Below are positions 33,099 through 44,531 of a stretch of 64,000 nt of DNA, one piece after another; the first letter of the stretch is position 1, and every line of letters starts with the position of its first letter. The DNA lies in contig MELC01000067.1 in NCBI GenBank assembly GCA_001767455.1, forward strand, positions 34,721 to 98,720, given 5' to 3'. The position numbers and the translations under genes were made by a program. The notes beneath the pieces are model-generated. The model was not told the origin of the DNA and did not search any database. It saw only the letters and a list, made by a program, of their open reading frames with translations. Source of the DNA: Acidobacteria bacterium RIFCSPLOWO2_12_FULL_66_21 (GTDB taxonomy: Bacteria; Acidobacteriota; Vicinamibacteria; Vicinamibacterales; 2-12-FULL-66-21).

Positions 33099-35636
33099 AT
33101 GAAACTCCCGGTCAGAACCTCCGTGGCGGTGTCAGCGGTCGCGATCGCAGTGGCTGCAACAACGGCGGGGCACGGGCAGTCGGCGGTGCACGATTACCCG
33201 GTCCAGCCGGTCCCCTTCACGAGCGTCCACCTGGCCGACGTGTTCTGGGCGCCGCGGATCGAGACGAACCGCACGGCGACGATCCCGGCCGCGTTCCAGC
33301 AGTGCGAGCTGACCGGACGCGTGGATCTGTTCGTCCGCGCGGCCAAGGCGCTGCGCGGCGAAGAGCACGACCTGAAGGCGCCGGGCTATCCCTTCGACGA
33401 CACCGATGTCTACAAGGTGATCGAAGGCGCGTCGTACGCGCTGGCCGTGGATCCCGATCCGAAACTCGACGCGTACGTCGATGGTCTGATTGCGAAGGTC
33501 GTCGCCGCGCAGGAGCCTGACGGCTACATCTATACGACGCGCACGATCAACCCGAAGGAGCCGCACCCCTGGTCCCGCCCGGGACGCTGGGCCGGCGAGC
33601 GCGACGACAGCCACGAGCTGTACAACATGGGGCACCTGATCGAGGCGGCCGTCGCCCACAACATCTCCACCGGCAAGACGAATCTCCTGACGGTCGCGAC
33701 GAAGGCCGCGGACCTGCTCGTGGCGACGTTCGGGCCGGGCAAGCGATCCATCTGGCCGGGACACCAGATCACCGAGATGGCGCTCGTCCGCCTCTACCGT
33801 CTCACCGGCAAGGAAGAGTACCTGAGCCTCGCGAAGTTCATGCTCGACGAGCGCGGCCCGACTACCCCGCCGTCCGGCGAGCGCGTGAACCCGCGCGGCC
33901 TCGACTACAACCAGGCCCAGGCGAAGGTGATCGAGCAGAGCGAACCGGTCGGACATGCCGTCCGTGCGATGTACATGTATTCCGGCATGGCCGACGTCGC
34001 GGCGCTGACCGGCGACCAGAAGATGCGTGCGGCCGGCCTCCGCATCTGGGACAACCTGATCAAGTCGAAGATGTACCTGACCGGCGGCATCGGCGCGGCG
34101 GGCGGCCACGAGGGGTTTGGCGACCCGTACGAGCTGCCGAACATGCAGGCGTACAACGAGACGTGCGCGTCGGTCGGCATGGACTACTGGAACCAGCGGC
34201 TGTTCCTGCTCGAAGGGGACGCGAAGTTCGTGGACGTGCTGGAGCGCACGCTCTTCAACGGATTGATTTCGGGCGTGTCGCTCGACGGCAAGACGTTCTT
34301 CTATCCCAACCCCCTCGAGTCGATCGGCCAGCACGCGCGGCAGGAGTGGTTCGGCGTCGCGTGCTGCCCGGGCAACATCACCCGGTTCATGGCGTCCGTC
34401 CCCGGCTACATCTACGCGGTCAGACCCGGACCCGGCGGCGGCGCACTCTACGTGAACCTGTACGCCGGCGGCACGGCGGACATCGACATGCCAGGCGGCA
34501 AAGTGAAGGTCGTGCAGGACACGCGGTATCCGTGGGACGGCGCGGTGAAACTGACGGTCACCCCCGCGACACCTCGCGAGTTCACGATCAACTTGCGCAT
34601 TCCCGGATGGGCGCGCAACGAACCGGTGCCGAGCGATTTGTATCGATTCATGGACAAGGTGACAACGCCCGCAACGCTGAAGGTCAACGGCCGTCAGGTG
34701 ATCGACCAGCTCATGTCGAAGGGCTACGTCGGGGCGACCCGCACGTGGAAGGCGGGGGACGTCATCGAGCTGAACCTTCCGATGCCGGTGCGGCGCGTCG
34801 TCGCGAACCCGCAGGTCGTGGCGGATCGGGACCGCGTAGCGCTGCAGCGGGGTCCGATCCTCTACGCGGCCGAGTGGCCCGATAACCCGAACGGCAAGGT
34901 GCGCAATGTCGTCCTGCCCGACACCGCCACGCTGACCTCCGAGTTCCGGCCGGACCTGCTGCGCGGCGTGCAGGTCGTCAGGGGAACAGCGTTCGGCCTG
35001 TCCCTGGACGCGCAGGGCAAGATCGTCAAGGCGCAGCAACCGTTCATGGCCATCCCATACGCGACGTGGGCGAATCGCGGCCGCGGACAGATGGCCGTGT
35101 GGCTCGCGCGCACGGACGCCGCCGCGTATCCGACGCCGTATCCGACCGTCGCCACGACCAGCAAGGTCACCACGTCGCGCTCGTCGAAGACCCCGCAGAA
35201 CATCGTGGACGGCGAGGAGCCGCGGTCGTCGAGCGACTCGACGTCGTACTTCGACTGGTGGCCGCGCAACGGCTGCAAGCCCGGCGAAACCGCGGGGCCG
35301 CCGGCCCCCGCGCAGCCGGGGGCCGCCCAGCGCCGGGGCTGCAGCGACGGGGAGTGGGTCGAGATGACGTTTGCGCAGCCGGCCCGCGTCTCGCAGGCGG
35401 AGGTCTACTGGTTCGACGACACCGGCCGTGGAGGCGTACGCGTGCCCACATCGTGGCGTCTGTTGTATAAGGAGGGGGACGCATGGAAACCGGTCGAGAC
35501 CGCTGCCCCCTTCGGCACGGCGAAGGACGCCTGGAACAAGGTGACCTTCAGCCCCGTCACGGCCGCCGCGCTTCGCATCGAGCTGAAGATGCAGCCGGGG
35601 GTGTCCGCCGGCGTGCAGGAGTGGAAGGTGAAATGA
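33099..35636 (+). CDS. secreted beta-L-arabinofuranosidase-like GH127 protein with C-terminal accessory domain
   Basis: VPFTSVHLADVFWAPRIETN, SHELYNMGHLIEAAVAH, YNETCASVGMDYWNQRLF, WFGVACCPGNITRFMAS (Cys cluster typical of GH127/DUF1680). Confidence 0.9.
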   Translation: MKLPVRTSVAVSAVAIAVAATTAGHGQSAVHDYPVQPVPFTSVHLADVFWAPRIETNRTATIPAAFQQCELTGRVDLFVRAAKALRGEEHDLKAPGYPFDDTDVYKVIEGASYALAVDPDPKLDAYVDGLIAKVVAAQEPDGYIYTTRTINPKEPHPWSRPGRWAGERDDSHELYNMGHLIEAAVAHNISTGKTNLLTVATKAADLLVATFGPGKRSIWPGHQITEMALVRLYRLTGKEEYLSLAKFMLDERGPTTPPSGERVNPRGLDYNQAQAKVIEQSEPVGHAVRAMYMYSGMADVAALTGDQKMRAAGLRIWDNLIKSKMYLTGGIGAAGGHEGFGDPYELPNMQAYNETCASVGMDYWNQRLFLLEGDAKFVDVLERTLFNGLISGVSLDGKTFFYPNPLESIGQHARQEWFGVACCPGNITRFMASVPGYIYAVRPGPGGGALYVNLYAGGTADIDMPGGKVKVVQDTRYPWDGAVKLTVTPATPREFTINLRIPGWARNEPVPSDLYRFMDKVTTPATLKVNGRQVIDQLMSKGYVGATRTWKAGDVIELNLPMPVRRVVANPQVVADRDRVALQRGPILYAAEWPDNPNGKVRNVVLPDTATLTSEFRPDLLRGVQVVRGTAFGLSLDAQGKIVKAQQPFMAIPYATWANRGRGQMAVWLARTDAAAYPTPYPTVATTSKVTTSRSSKTPQNIVDGEEPRSSSDSTSYFDWWPRNGCKPGETAGPPAPAQPGAAQRRGCSDGEWVEMTFAQPARVSQAEVYWFDDTGRGGVRVPTSWRLLYKEGDAWKPVETAAPFGTAKDAWNKVTFSPVTAAALRIELKMQPGVSAGVQEWKVK

Positions 35637-37918
35637 AGGCTGGTCTCACCCGGAAGGCAGCAGCCATCACGGCCGCGGGGATTCTCGCGGCCGTTGGCTT
35701 TTCTGGGGTCCTCTCGGCGCAGCTTCCCGACCGCCTCGACGATCAGCTGCGCGCCATCTTCGAGCGTGGAGAGTACACGGCGGAAACCGTGGGCCAGACG
35801 GCGTGGCTGGACGACGGGAGACGCTACACGGCGCTGACGCGCGGCCAGCAGCGCGATCTCGTCGCCTACGATACCGAGACCGGTCGATCCGAGCTGCTGG
35901 TCGCCGCGAAGTCCCTGGCGCTGAAAGGGACCGACAAGCCGCTCCCGATCGCCGGGTACTCGTGGTCGCCCGACAGGAGCAGACTGCTGATTTTCACGAA
36001 CACCCGCAAGGTGTGGCGGCAGAACACCCGCGGGGATTACTACGTCCTCACGCGCGCGAGCGGCGCGCTGAAGAAGCTCGGCGCCGGCGCCCCGGAAGCG
36101 TCGCTCATGTTCGCGAAGTTCTCCCCCGACGGCCGGCGCGTCGCGTACGTCCGCGCCGAGAACATCTACGTCGAGGATCTCTCGACCGGCCGGATCACGC
36201 CGCTGACGAAGGACGGCGGCGGCGACGTGATCAACGGCACGTCCGACTGGGTCAACGAAGAGGAATTCAGCATTCGGGACGGTTTCCGGTGGAGCCCCGA
36301 CGGGCGCGCGATCGCCTACTGGCAGTTCAACACGTCTGGCGTCAGCCGCTTCACGCTCATCAACGACACCGACGCGCTGTACCCGAAGACGACGGTGTAT
36401 CCGTATCCGAAGCCCGGCACCACGAATTCGGCGGTGCGCGTCGGCATCGTGCCGTCGGCGGGCGGCGCCACGACGTGGGTGAAGACGCCGGGAGCGCCGC
36501 GCGACTTCTACATCCCGCGCATCGACTGGGTCGACGTCGGCACGCTCGTCCTCCAGCACATGAACCGCCTGCAGAACACCAACGACGTCCTGCTCGCCGA
36601 CCGCGCGACCGGCAACGTGCGCCGCGTACTCCGCGATCAGTCGCGGGCGTGGGTCGAGGAGATGGACGAGGTCGTGTGGCTGCGTCCAAAGGGGACTCCG
36701 GCCGGGCGCGCGACCGAGTTCGTGTGGCTCTCCGAGAAGGACGGCTGGCGCCACGCGTATGCGGTTCCGCGCGACGGCGGGCGCGAGCGCCTGCTCACGA
36801 AGTTCGACGGGGACGTCGCGGCCATCGACGCCGTCGACACGGCCGGCGGTCGCTTGTACTTCACGGCCTCTCCCGGAAAGTCCACCGAGCGCTATCTCCA
36901 CATGGCGCGCCTCGACGGCGACGGCGCCAGCCAGCGCGTGACGCCGCAGGATCAGCCCGGCACCCACACCTACAACATCTCCCCGGATGGACGATGGGCG
37001 ATGCATACGTGGTCGCGGTTCGATGTGGTGCCGCGCACGGATATCGTCAGCCTGCCGGATCACCGGAGCGTGCGGACCCTGGTCGACAACGCGGCGCTCG
37101 CGAAGAAGATCGCCGCCATCGTGTCGCCGCCGGTCGAGTTCCTGAAGGTCGATGTCGGCGGGGGCGTGACGCTCGACGGCTACATGCTGAAGCCCAGGCG
37201 ATTCGACGCGTCGCGCAAGCACCCCGTGCTCGTCCACGTTTACGGCGAGCCGGCAGGCACGACGGTGAACGACCGCTGGGGATCGTCGGGGATGCTCTTC
37301 CACCGCGCCCTCACGGACGAAGGCTTCATCGTCGTCTCGTTCGACAATCGCGGGACGCCCGCGCTGAAGGGAGCGGACTGGCGCAAGGTCGTTTACGGTG
37401 CGGTCGGTGAGCTGTCGGCGAAGGAACAGGCCGCGGCGATTCGCGCGCTCGGCGCCGAGCGGCCGTACGTCGATCTGTCGCGCGTGGCGGTCTGGGGGTG
37501 GAGCGGCGGCGGGTCCAACACGCTGAACGCGATGTTCCGGTATCCCGACGTTTACAAGGCCGGCATCTCGGTCGCGCCGGTTCCGGATCAGCGGCTCTAC
37601 GACACGATCTACCAGGAACGCTACATGGGGCTCCCGGACCAGAACGCCAAAGGGTACCTCGCGGGGTCGCCGATCAACTTCGCCGAAGGGCTGAAGGGAC
37701 GGCTGCTCGTCGTGCACGGCAGCGGCGACGACAACGTGCATTACCAGGGCACGGAGCGGCTGATCAACAGGCTGGTCGCACTCGGGAAGACATTCGATGT
37801 GATGGTCTATCCGAATCGCACGCACGGCATCTCGGAAGGCTCTGGAACGCTGCTGCACGTGTATCGGCTCGTCGCCCGTTATCTGTTGGAACACGTACCC
37901 CATGACGGGCAGCCCTGA
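35633..37918 (+). CDS. S9-family dipeptidyl peptidase IV-like enzyme
   Basis: ATGA overlap with the GH127 gene; VAVWGWSGGGSNTLNAMF, HGSGDDNVHYQGTERLINRL, NRTHGISEG catalytic region. Confidence 0.9.
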   Translation: MKAGLTRKAAAITAAGILAAVGFSGVLSAQLPDRLDDQLRAIFERGEYTAETVGQTAWLDDGRRYTALTRGQQRDLVAYDTETGRSELLVAAKSLALKGTDKPLPIAGYSWSPDRSRLLIFTNTRKVWRQNTRGDYYVLTRASGALKKLGAGAPEASLMFAKFSPDGRRVAYVRAENIYVEDLSTGRITPLTKDGGGDVINGTSDWVNEEEFSIRDGFRWSPDGRAIAYWQFNTSGVSRFTLINDTDALYPKTTVYPYPKPGTTNSAVRVGIVPSAGGATTWVKTPGAPRDFYIPRIDWVDVGTLVLQHMNRLQNTNDVLLADRATGNVRRVLRDQSRAWVEEMDEVVWLRPKGTPAGRATEFVWLSEKDGWRHAYAVPRDGGRERLLTKFDGDVAAIDAVDTAGGRLYFTASPGKSTERYLHMARLDGDGASQRVTPQDQPGTHTYNISPDGRWAMHTWSRFDVVPRTDIVSLPDHRSVRTLVDNAALAKKIAAIVSPPVEFLKVDVGGGVTLDGYMLKPRRFDASRKHPVLVHVYGEPAGTTVNDRWGSSGMLFHRALTDEGFIVVSFDNRGTPALKGADWRKVVYGAVGELSAKEQAAAIRALGAERPYVDLSRVAVWGWSGGGSNTLNAMFRYPDVYKAGISVAPVPDQRLYDTIYQERYMGLPDQNAKGYLAGSPINFAEGLKGRLLVVHGSGDDNVHYQGTERLINRLVALGKTFDVMVYPNRTHGISEGSGTLLHVYRLVARYLLEHVPHDGQP

Positions 37919-38019
37919 AGGGCAGCGCTACAGGAAGCACGCCATGACGGGCAGCCCTGTTTACGCGTGATCCGGTAGCGCAGCCCTTTAGGGCTGCCAC
38001 GGCGCCGGACCAACGCCCT
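37578..38019 (+). repeat. left copy of a ~445-bp direct duplication (3' end of the S9 gene plus REP-like intergenic)
   Basis: Near-identical to 43247-43691. Confidence 0.9.
37902..37998. repeat. REP-like palindromes (GGGCAGCCCTGAAGGGCAGCGCTAC ... GTAGCGCAGCCCTTTAGGGCTGCC)
   Basis: Same motif family as 18147, 46807 and 48361. Confidence 0.6.
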
Positions 38020-38098
38020 GTTGCCGCATACATCGTCCTCATTAGTACCGTCGCTTTCGCACAAACGCCGCCCGTCCAGACGCGGCCCGGCATGGCTC
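38020..38098 (+). pseudogene. 79-bp remnant of the 5' end of the gene at 44532
   Basis: TGTTGCCGCATACATCGTCCTCATTAGTACCGTCGCTTTCGCACAAACGCCGCCCGTCCAGACGCGGCC matches 44552-44630 with one mismatch. Confidence 0.85.
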
Positions 38099-38371
38099 GC
38101 ATTAAACTAAGGCCGTGTCGCGAGGGCCAGGTGACGGAAGATCCCTTATCGGACGGCGCTCGCCGTCTCCGACAGCGGCACATCCTCGGGGGCATCCAGT
38201 CCGTCGTCCGCAACGCGCCGCTCGACCACACGCGGGCGTACGCCACCAGCCCGACCGACGGGCCGCGCAAGCGTTGAGGCTGCTTCACGCGGCGGATCTC
38301 ACACAAATCTGACACAGCCGCGGCTGGAGCGGCAGCATAATCGGGTCTGAAGGCCTCCAGAGCAGACTGCC

Positions 38372-41055
<2,684 letters not shown>

Positions 41056-41080
41056 CGGGCGCACTTCACACGAAGCTGAC

Positions 41081-43192
41081 ATGAACGCCATCATCACTGC
41101 ACGTTCGAGCGGGAGCATGGCCGCGGAGGTCACGAGGATGTGGAAGAACACAGGACGGCTCGTGCTGATCGCGTTCGCGGCGGCTTCCGCGGCCGTATCC
41201 GCCGGCCAGCCCGGCCAGGCGGAGTCGCTGTTGCAGGCGGCGCGGAACAAGGCGATCGTCGAGGGCAAACTCGCGGAGGCCATCGAGCTGTACCGCGACG
41301 TGCTCGCGAAGTACGAACAGGACCGGCCCGTCGCCGCCCGCGCGCTCGCGGCGCTCGGGCAGTGCTACGAGAAGCTGGGCGCCGCGCAGACCGCGGAGGC
41401 GCGGAAAGCGTACGAACGCATCATCCGGGACTACCCGGAACAGAAGGATCTGGTTGGGGAGGCTCACGCGCGGCTCGCGGCTCTCGCCGCTAGGTCCGGC
41501 GAGGCGGGAACATCCATGCTGTCGGTGCGCAAGCTCTGGCCGAGCATGGAACCCTCGGGCAAGGTGTCGCCCGACGGCCGGTTCGTCTCGTTCGCCGACT
41601 GGTCGGCCGGCGGCCATCTCGCCATCCGGGACGTCGCCACGGGCGAGCAAAGGAGACTGACCGACATCGGCGGCCAGGCGCGACCGGACGGGTACGCGGA
41701 ATACTCCGTGCCGTCTCCCGACAGCAGGCTGATCGCATTCGCCTGGGTCGGAAATGCGGGCCGGACGTACGACCTCTCCGTCATCGGCATCGACGGCACG
41801 AAGCCGCGCGTCCTGCGATCGGCCGGCAACGGCGTCAACCGTCAGTTCCCGCTCGCGTGGACGCCCGACGGCAGGCACCTGCTCGTCGAGTCGGTGAAGA
41901 CCGACGGAACGCGGGACATGATGCTCGTCGCCCTCGCCGACGGCTCGGCGAAGCTGCTGAAGGCGGTCGGCAAGGACCCATCGCCGGGCGGCGCCTTCTC
42001 GCCGGATGGACGCTTCATCGCGTGGTCCACGCCCGAAGGGATCGCCCTGTTCGATGTGCAGTCGGCGACGGAAACTCCGCTCATCCCCGATCGGTCGCCG
42101 CACAGCGTCCTGGGCTGGAGCCCGGACGGGCGGCACATCCTGTTCTCCAGCGAGCGCTCGGGATCAGGCGACGCGTGGATCGTCGCCGTCGCCGGCGGAA
42201 AGGCCGTGGCCGAACCGGCGTTCGTCAAGAAGAACTGGGGCTTCCTGCCGCTCGGGATCACGCGATCGGGCGCGTTCTTCTACGCGGTGAACGCCACCGT
42301 CGGCAGCGTGCGGATCGCCGAGCTCGATCCCGCGACCGGCACCGTCGTCTCGCCGCCGCAGCCTGCCTCCACGCGCGCCAATACGTGGGCCCCGGCATGG
42401 TCTCCCGATGGACGATCGCTCGCGTACATCGCGGCGCGCGAGCCGAACTGGTTCGTCGTCGTGCGCTCGCTCGCGACGGGCGATGAGCGGGAGTTCCCCC
42501 TCGGGGAGCGGAGCCTCGAGCTGGGCGCCTCCCTTCGGTGGTTTCCCGATGGCAAGTCCATCGCCCTTCCCGCCTTCGAGCCGGGCAAGGGCGACAGCCT
42601 CGTGCGCCTCGACGTCGAGACGGGCCGGATCAGCCACCTGATGTCCCTGCCGTCTGGGGTCGGCTTTCCGCGCTTCGGCATCTCGCGCGACGGCGACGCG
42701 ATTCTCCGCCAGGTCGGCTCGCGGACGATCGCGCGCGACCTGAAGACGGGACAGGAGCGCGTCGTGTTCGAGAAGGAAGGCTTCTACTCGCGCGTCCTGT
42801 CGCCGGATGGGCGCCGGGTCGTCGTGGCGGTCAGGGAAGGCAAGACGCAGGTTCTGCTCGTCATGCGCGCCGACGGCACAGAATCCCGTGAGCTGGTCAG
42901 GATCGACCCGGAGAAAGACCTTCAGTTCGGCGGCGGGCCCTGGTGGACGCCGGATGGCCGCTACATCTTCTTCATCAAAGGCGTGAAGGGGGCTCCGATG
43001 CAGTGGCAACTGTGGCGAATCGCGCCCGAGGGCGGCGAGCCGCAGCGGCTCGGATTGACGATCCCCGGCCGTCTCATGGGGTCGCCACAGCCGCACCCCG
43101 ACGGCCGCCGACTCGCGATGAGCAGCGTCGAGCCGCGAATCGAGGTGTGGGTGATGGAGAACTTCCTCCCGAAGCCGGCTCCGAAATCCTGA
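41081..43192 (+). CDS. TPR plus TolB/WD40-like (PD40) beta-propeller protein
   Basis: Repeated S-PDGR motifs; N-terminal TPR-like helices. Confidence 0.75.
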   Translation: MNAIITARSSGSMAAEVTRMWKNTGRLVLIAFAAASAAVSAGQPGQAESLLQAARNKAIVEGKLAEAIELYRDVLAKYEQDRPVAARALAALGQCYEKLGAAQTAEARKAYERIIRDYPEQKDLVGEAHARLAALAARSGEAGTSMLSVRKLWPSMEPSGKVSPDGRFVSFADWSAGGHLAIRDVATGEQRRLTDIGGQARPDGYAEYSVPSPDSRLIAFAWVGNAGRTYDLSVIGIDGTKPRVLRSAGNGVNRQFPLAWTPDGRHLLVESVKTDGTRDMMLVALADGSAKLLKAVGKDPSPGGAFSPDGRFIAWSTPEGIALFDVQSATETPLIPDRSPHSVLGWSPDGRHILFSSERSGSGDAWIVAVAGGKAVAEPAFVKKNWGFLPLGITRSGAFFYAVNATVGSVRIAELDPATGTVVSPPQPASTRANTWAPAWSPDGRSLAYIAAREPNWFVVVRSLATGDEREFPLGERSLELGASLRWFPDGKSIALPAFEPGKGDSLVRLDVETGRISHLMSLPSGVGFPRFGISRDGDAILRQVGSRTIARDLKTGQERVVFEKEGFYSRVLSPDGRRVVVAVREGKTQVLLVMRADGTESRELVRIDPEKDLQFGGGPWWTPDGRYIFFIKGVKGAPMQWQLWRIAPEGGEPQRLGLTIPGRLMGSPQPHPDGRRLAMSSVEPRIEVWVMENFLPKPAPKS

Positions 43193-43219
43193 CGCGCGCC
43201 GGAAATCCTGACATTATCC

Positions 43220-43247
43220 GTAGGGCGCAACTTAAGTTGCGCCCTAC
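43220..43247. repeat. perfect 28-bp palindrome GTAGGGCGCAACTTAAGTTGCGCCCTAC
   Basis: 14-bp arms, no loop; abuts the duplication breakpoint. Confidence 0.85.
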
Positions 43248-43588
43248 CGGTTCCGGATCAGCGGCTCTACGACACGATCTACCAGGAACGCTACATGGGG
43301 CTCCCGGACCAGAACGCCAAGGGGTACCTCGCCGGTTCACCGATCAATTTCGCGGAAGGCCTGAAGGGCCGCCTCCTCGTCGTGCACGGCAGCGGCGACG
43401 ACAACGTGCATTACCAGGGCACGGAGCGGCTGATCAACAGGCTGGTCGCACTCGGGAAGACATTCGATGTGATTGTCTATCCGAATCGCACGCACGGCAT
43501 CTCGGAAGGCTCTGGAACGCTGCTGCACGTGTATCGGCTCGTCGCCCGTTATCTGTTGGAACACGTACCCCATGACGGGCAGCCCTGA
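43247..43588 (+). pseudogene. 3' fragment of an S9 peptidase gene (duplicated)
   Basis: Encodes only the C-terminal ~115 aa; near-identical to 37578-37918. Confidence 0.88.
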
Positions 43589-43758
43589 AGGGCAGCGCTA
43601 CAGGAAGCACGCCATGACGGGCAGCCCTGTTTACGCGTGATCCGGTAGCGCAGCCCTTTAGGGCTGCCACGGCGCCGGACCAACGCCCTGTGCCCGTGGA
43701 TGTAAAATATGATTGACATCATGTCAACTATTGTTTACTATCTGGCCGGGGAAGAAAC

Positions 43759-43968
43759 GTGCGACTTGGCAACCACCTCAGGCGATGTCGTTTCGAGAGA
43801 GGCGAGATGTCTCAGGAGGCGCTCGCCGACGCTGTGGGCGTCTCCAGGCAGACGATCATCTCAATTGAAAAGGGCGGCTACGCGCCTTCGACCTTTCTCG
43901 CGCTGAAGCTGGCCCGGACGCTCGGCAAGACCGTCGAGGAGCTGTTCTACCTCGATTCGGAGCCATGA
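43759..43968 (+). CDS. small XRE-family HTH regulator
   Basis: GEMSQEALADAVGVSRQTIISIEKGGYAPSTFLALKLARTLGKTVEELFYLD. Confidence 0.88.
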   Translation: MRLGNHLRRCRFERGEMSQEALADAVGVSRQTIISIEKGGYAPSTFLALKLARTLGKTVEELFYLDSEP

Positions 43969-43989
43969 TCGAGAACGGAGCGTTGTGAA

Positions 43990-44478
43990 ATGCACGCGAA
44001 TTTCGAGTCGCTCATCAAGGTCGTCCTGCTGCTCTTCGTTGTACTTGCGGGCCTCGCCGTCCTGCTGGCGCGCCGGCCTTGGATTGCCGGCCGGGTGCGC
44101 TTCAGCGACCGGGTCTTTGCCGGAACCTTTGTCGTCGCCGCTTCGTCCGGGGCTCTCGGAATCACCGCGATGTTTCTGTGGCCCGAGACCATGAGCAGGC
44201 TTCACCTGTGGGAGATGCTCCTGATACCGGTGTTCCTCGCTTACGCGTATTGGCTCGCCGTCGCGCGCGCGCGGGGCGCCGATCCGATCGACGAGAAACA
44301 GGAGCTCGACATGGGCCGGGCGGGCGGCTGGGCGTTTGGCGGCAGCACGATCGGCATGCTCGTGTTGTGGAAACTTCTCGAAGGCAATCTGATTCCGGTC
44401 TCGAGTCTCTTCCCGCTGTACCTTTTCATCGGGCAATGCACGTTCTCGCTCGGCGCCCTCTACCACGCGCGGCGATAG
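43990..44478 (+). CDS. multi-helix membrane protein of unknown function paired with the HTH regulator
   Basis: Hydrophobic segments VVLLLFVVLAGLAVLLA, TFVVAASSGALGITAMFL, MLLIPVFLAYAYWLAVA, SSLFPLYLFIGQCTFSLGAL. Confidence 0.7.
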   Translation: MHANFESLIKVVLLLFVVLAGLAVLLARRPWIAGRVRFSDRVFAGTFVVAASSGALGITAMFLWPETMSRLHLWEMLLIPVFLAYAYWLAVARARGADPIDEKQELDMGRAGGWAFGGSTIGMLVLWKLLEGNLIPVSSLFPLYLFIGQCTFSLGALYHARR

Positions 44479-44531
44479 GGCGCTGGCGGTACAATGCGGG
44501 AATAACCCCGCGAATTCCTGGAGTGCCAGCC

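Noticed and set aside
43295-43588. 97-aa ORF as a functional small hydrolase
   Set aside because: It is the duplicated C-terminal end of an S9 peptidase, lacking the propeller and the nucleophile serine.
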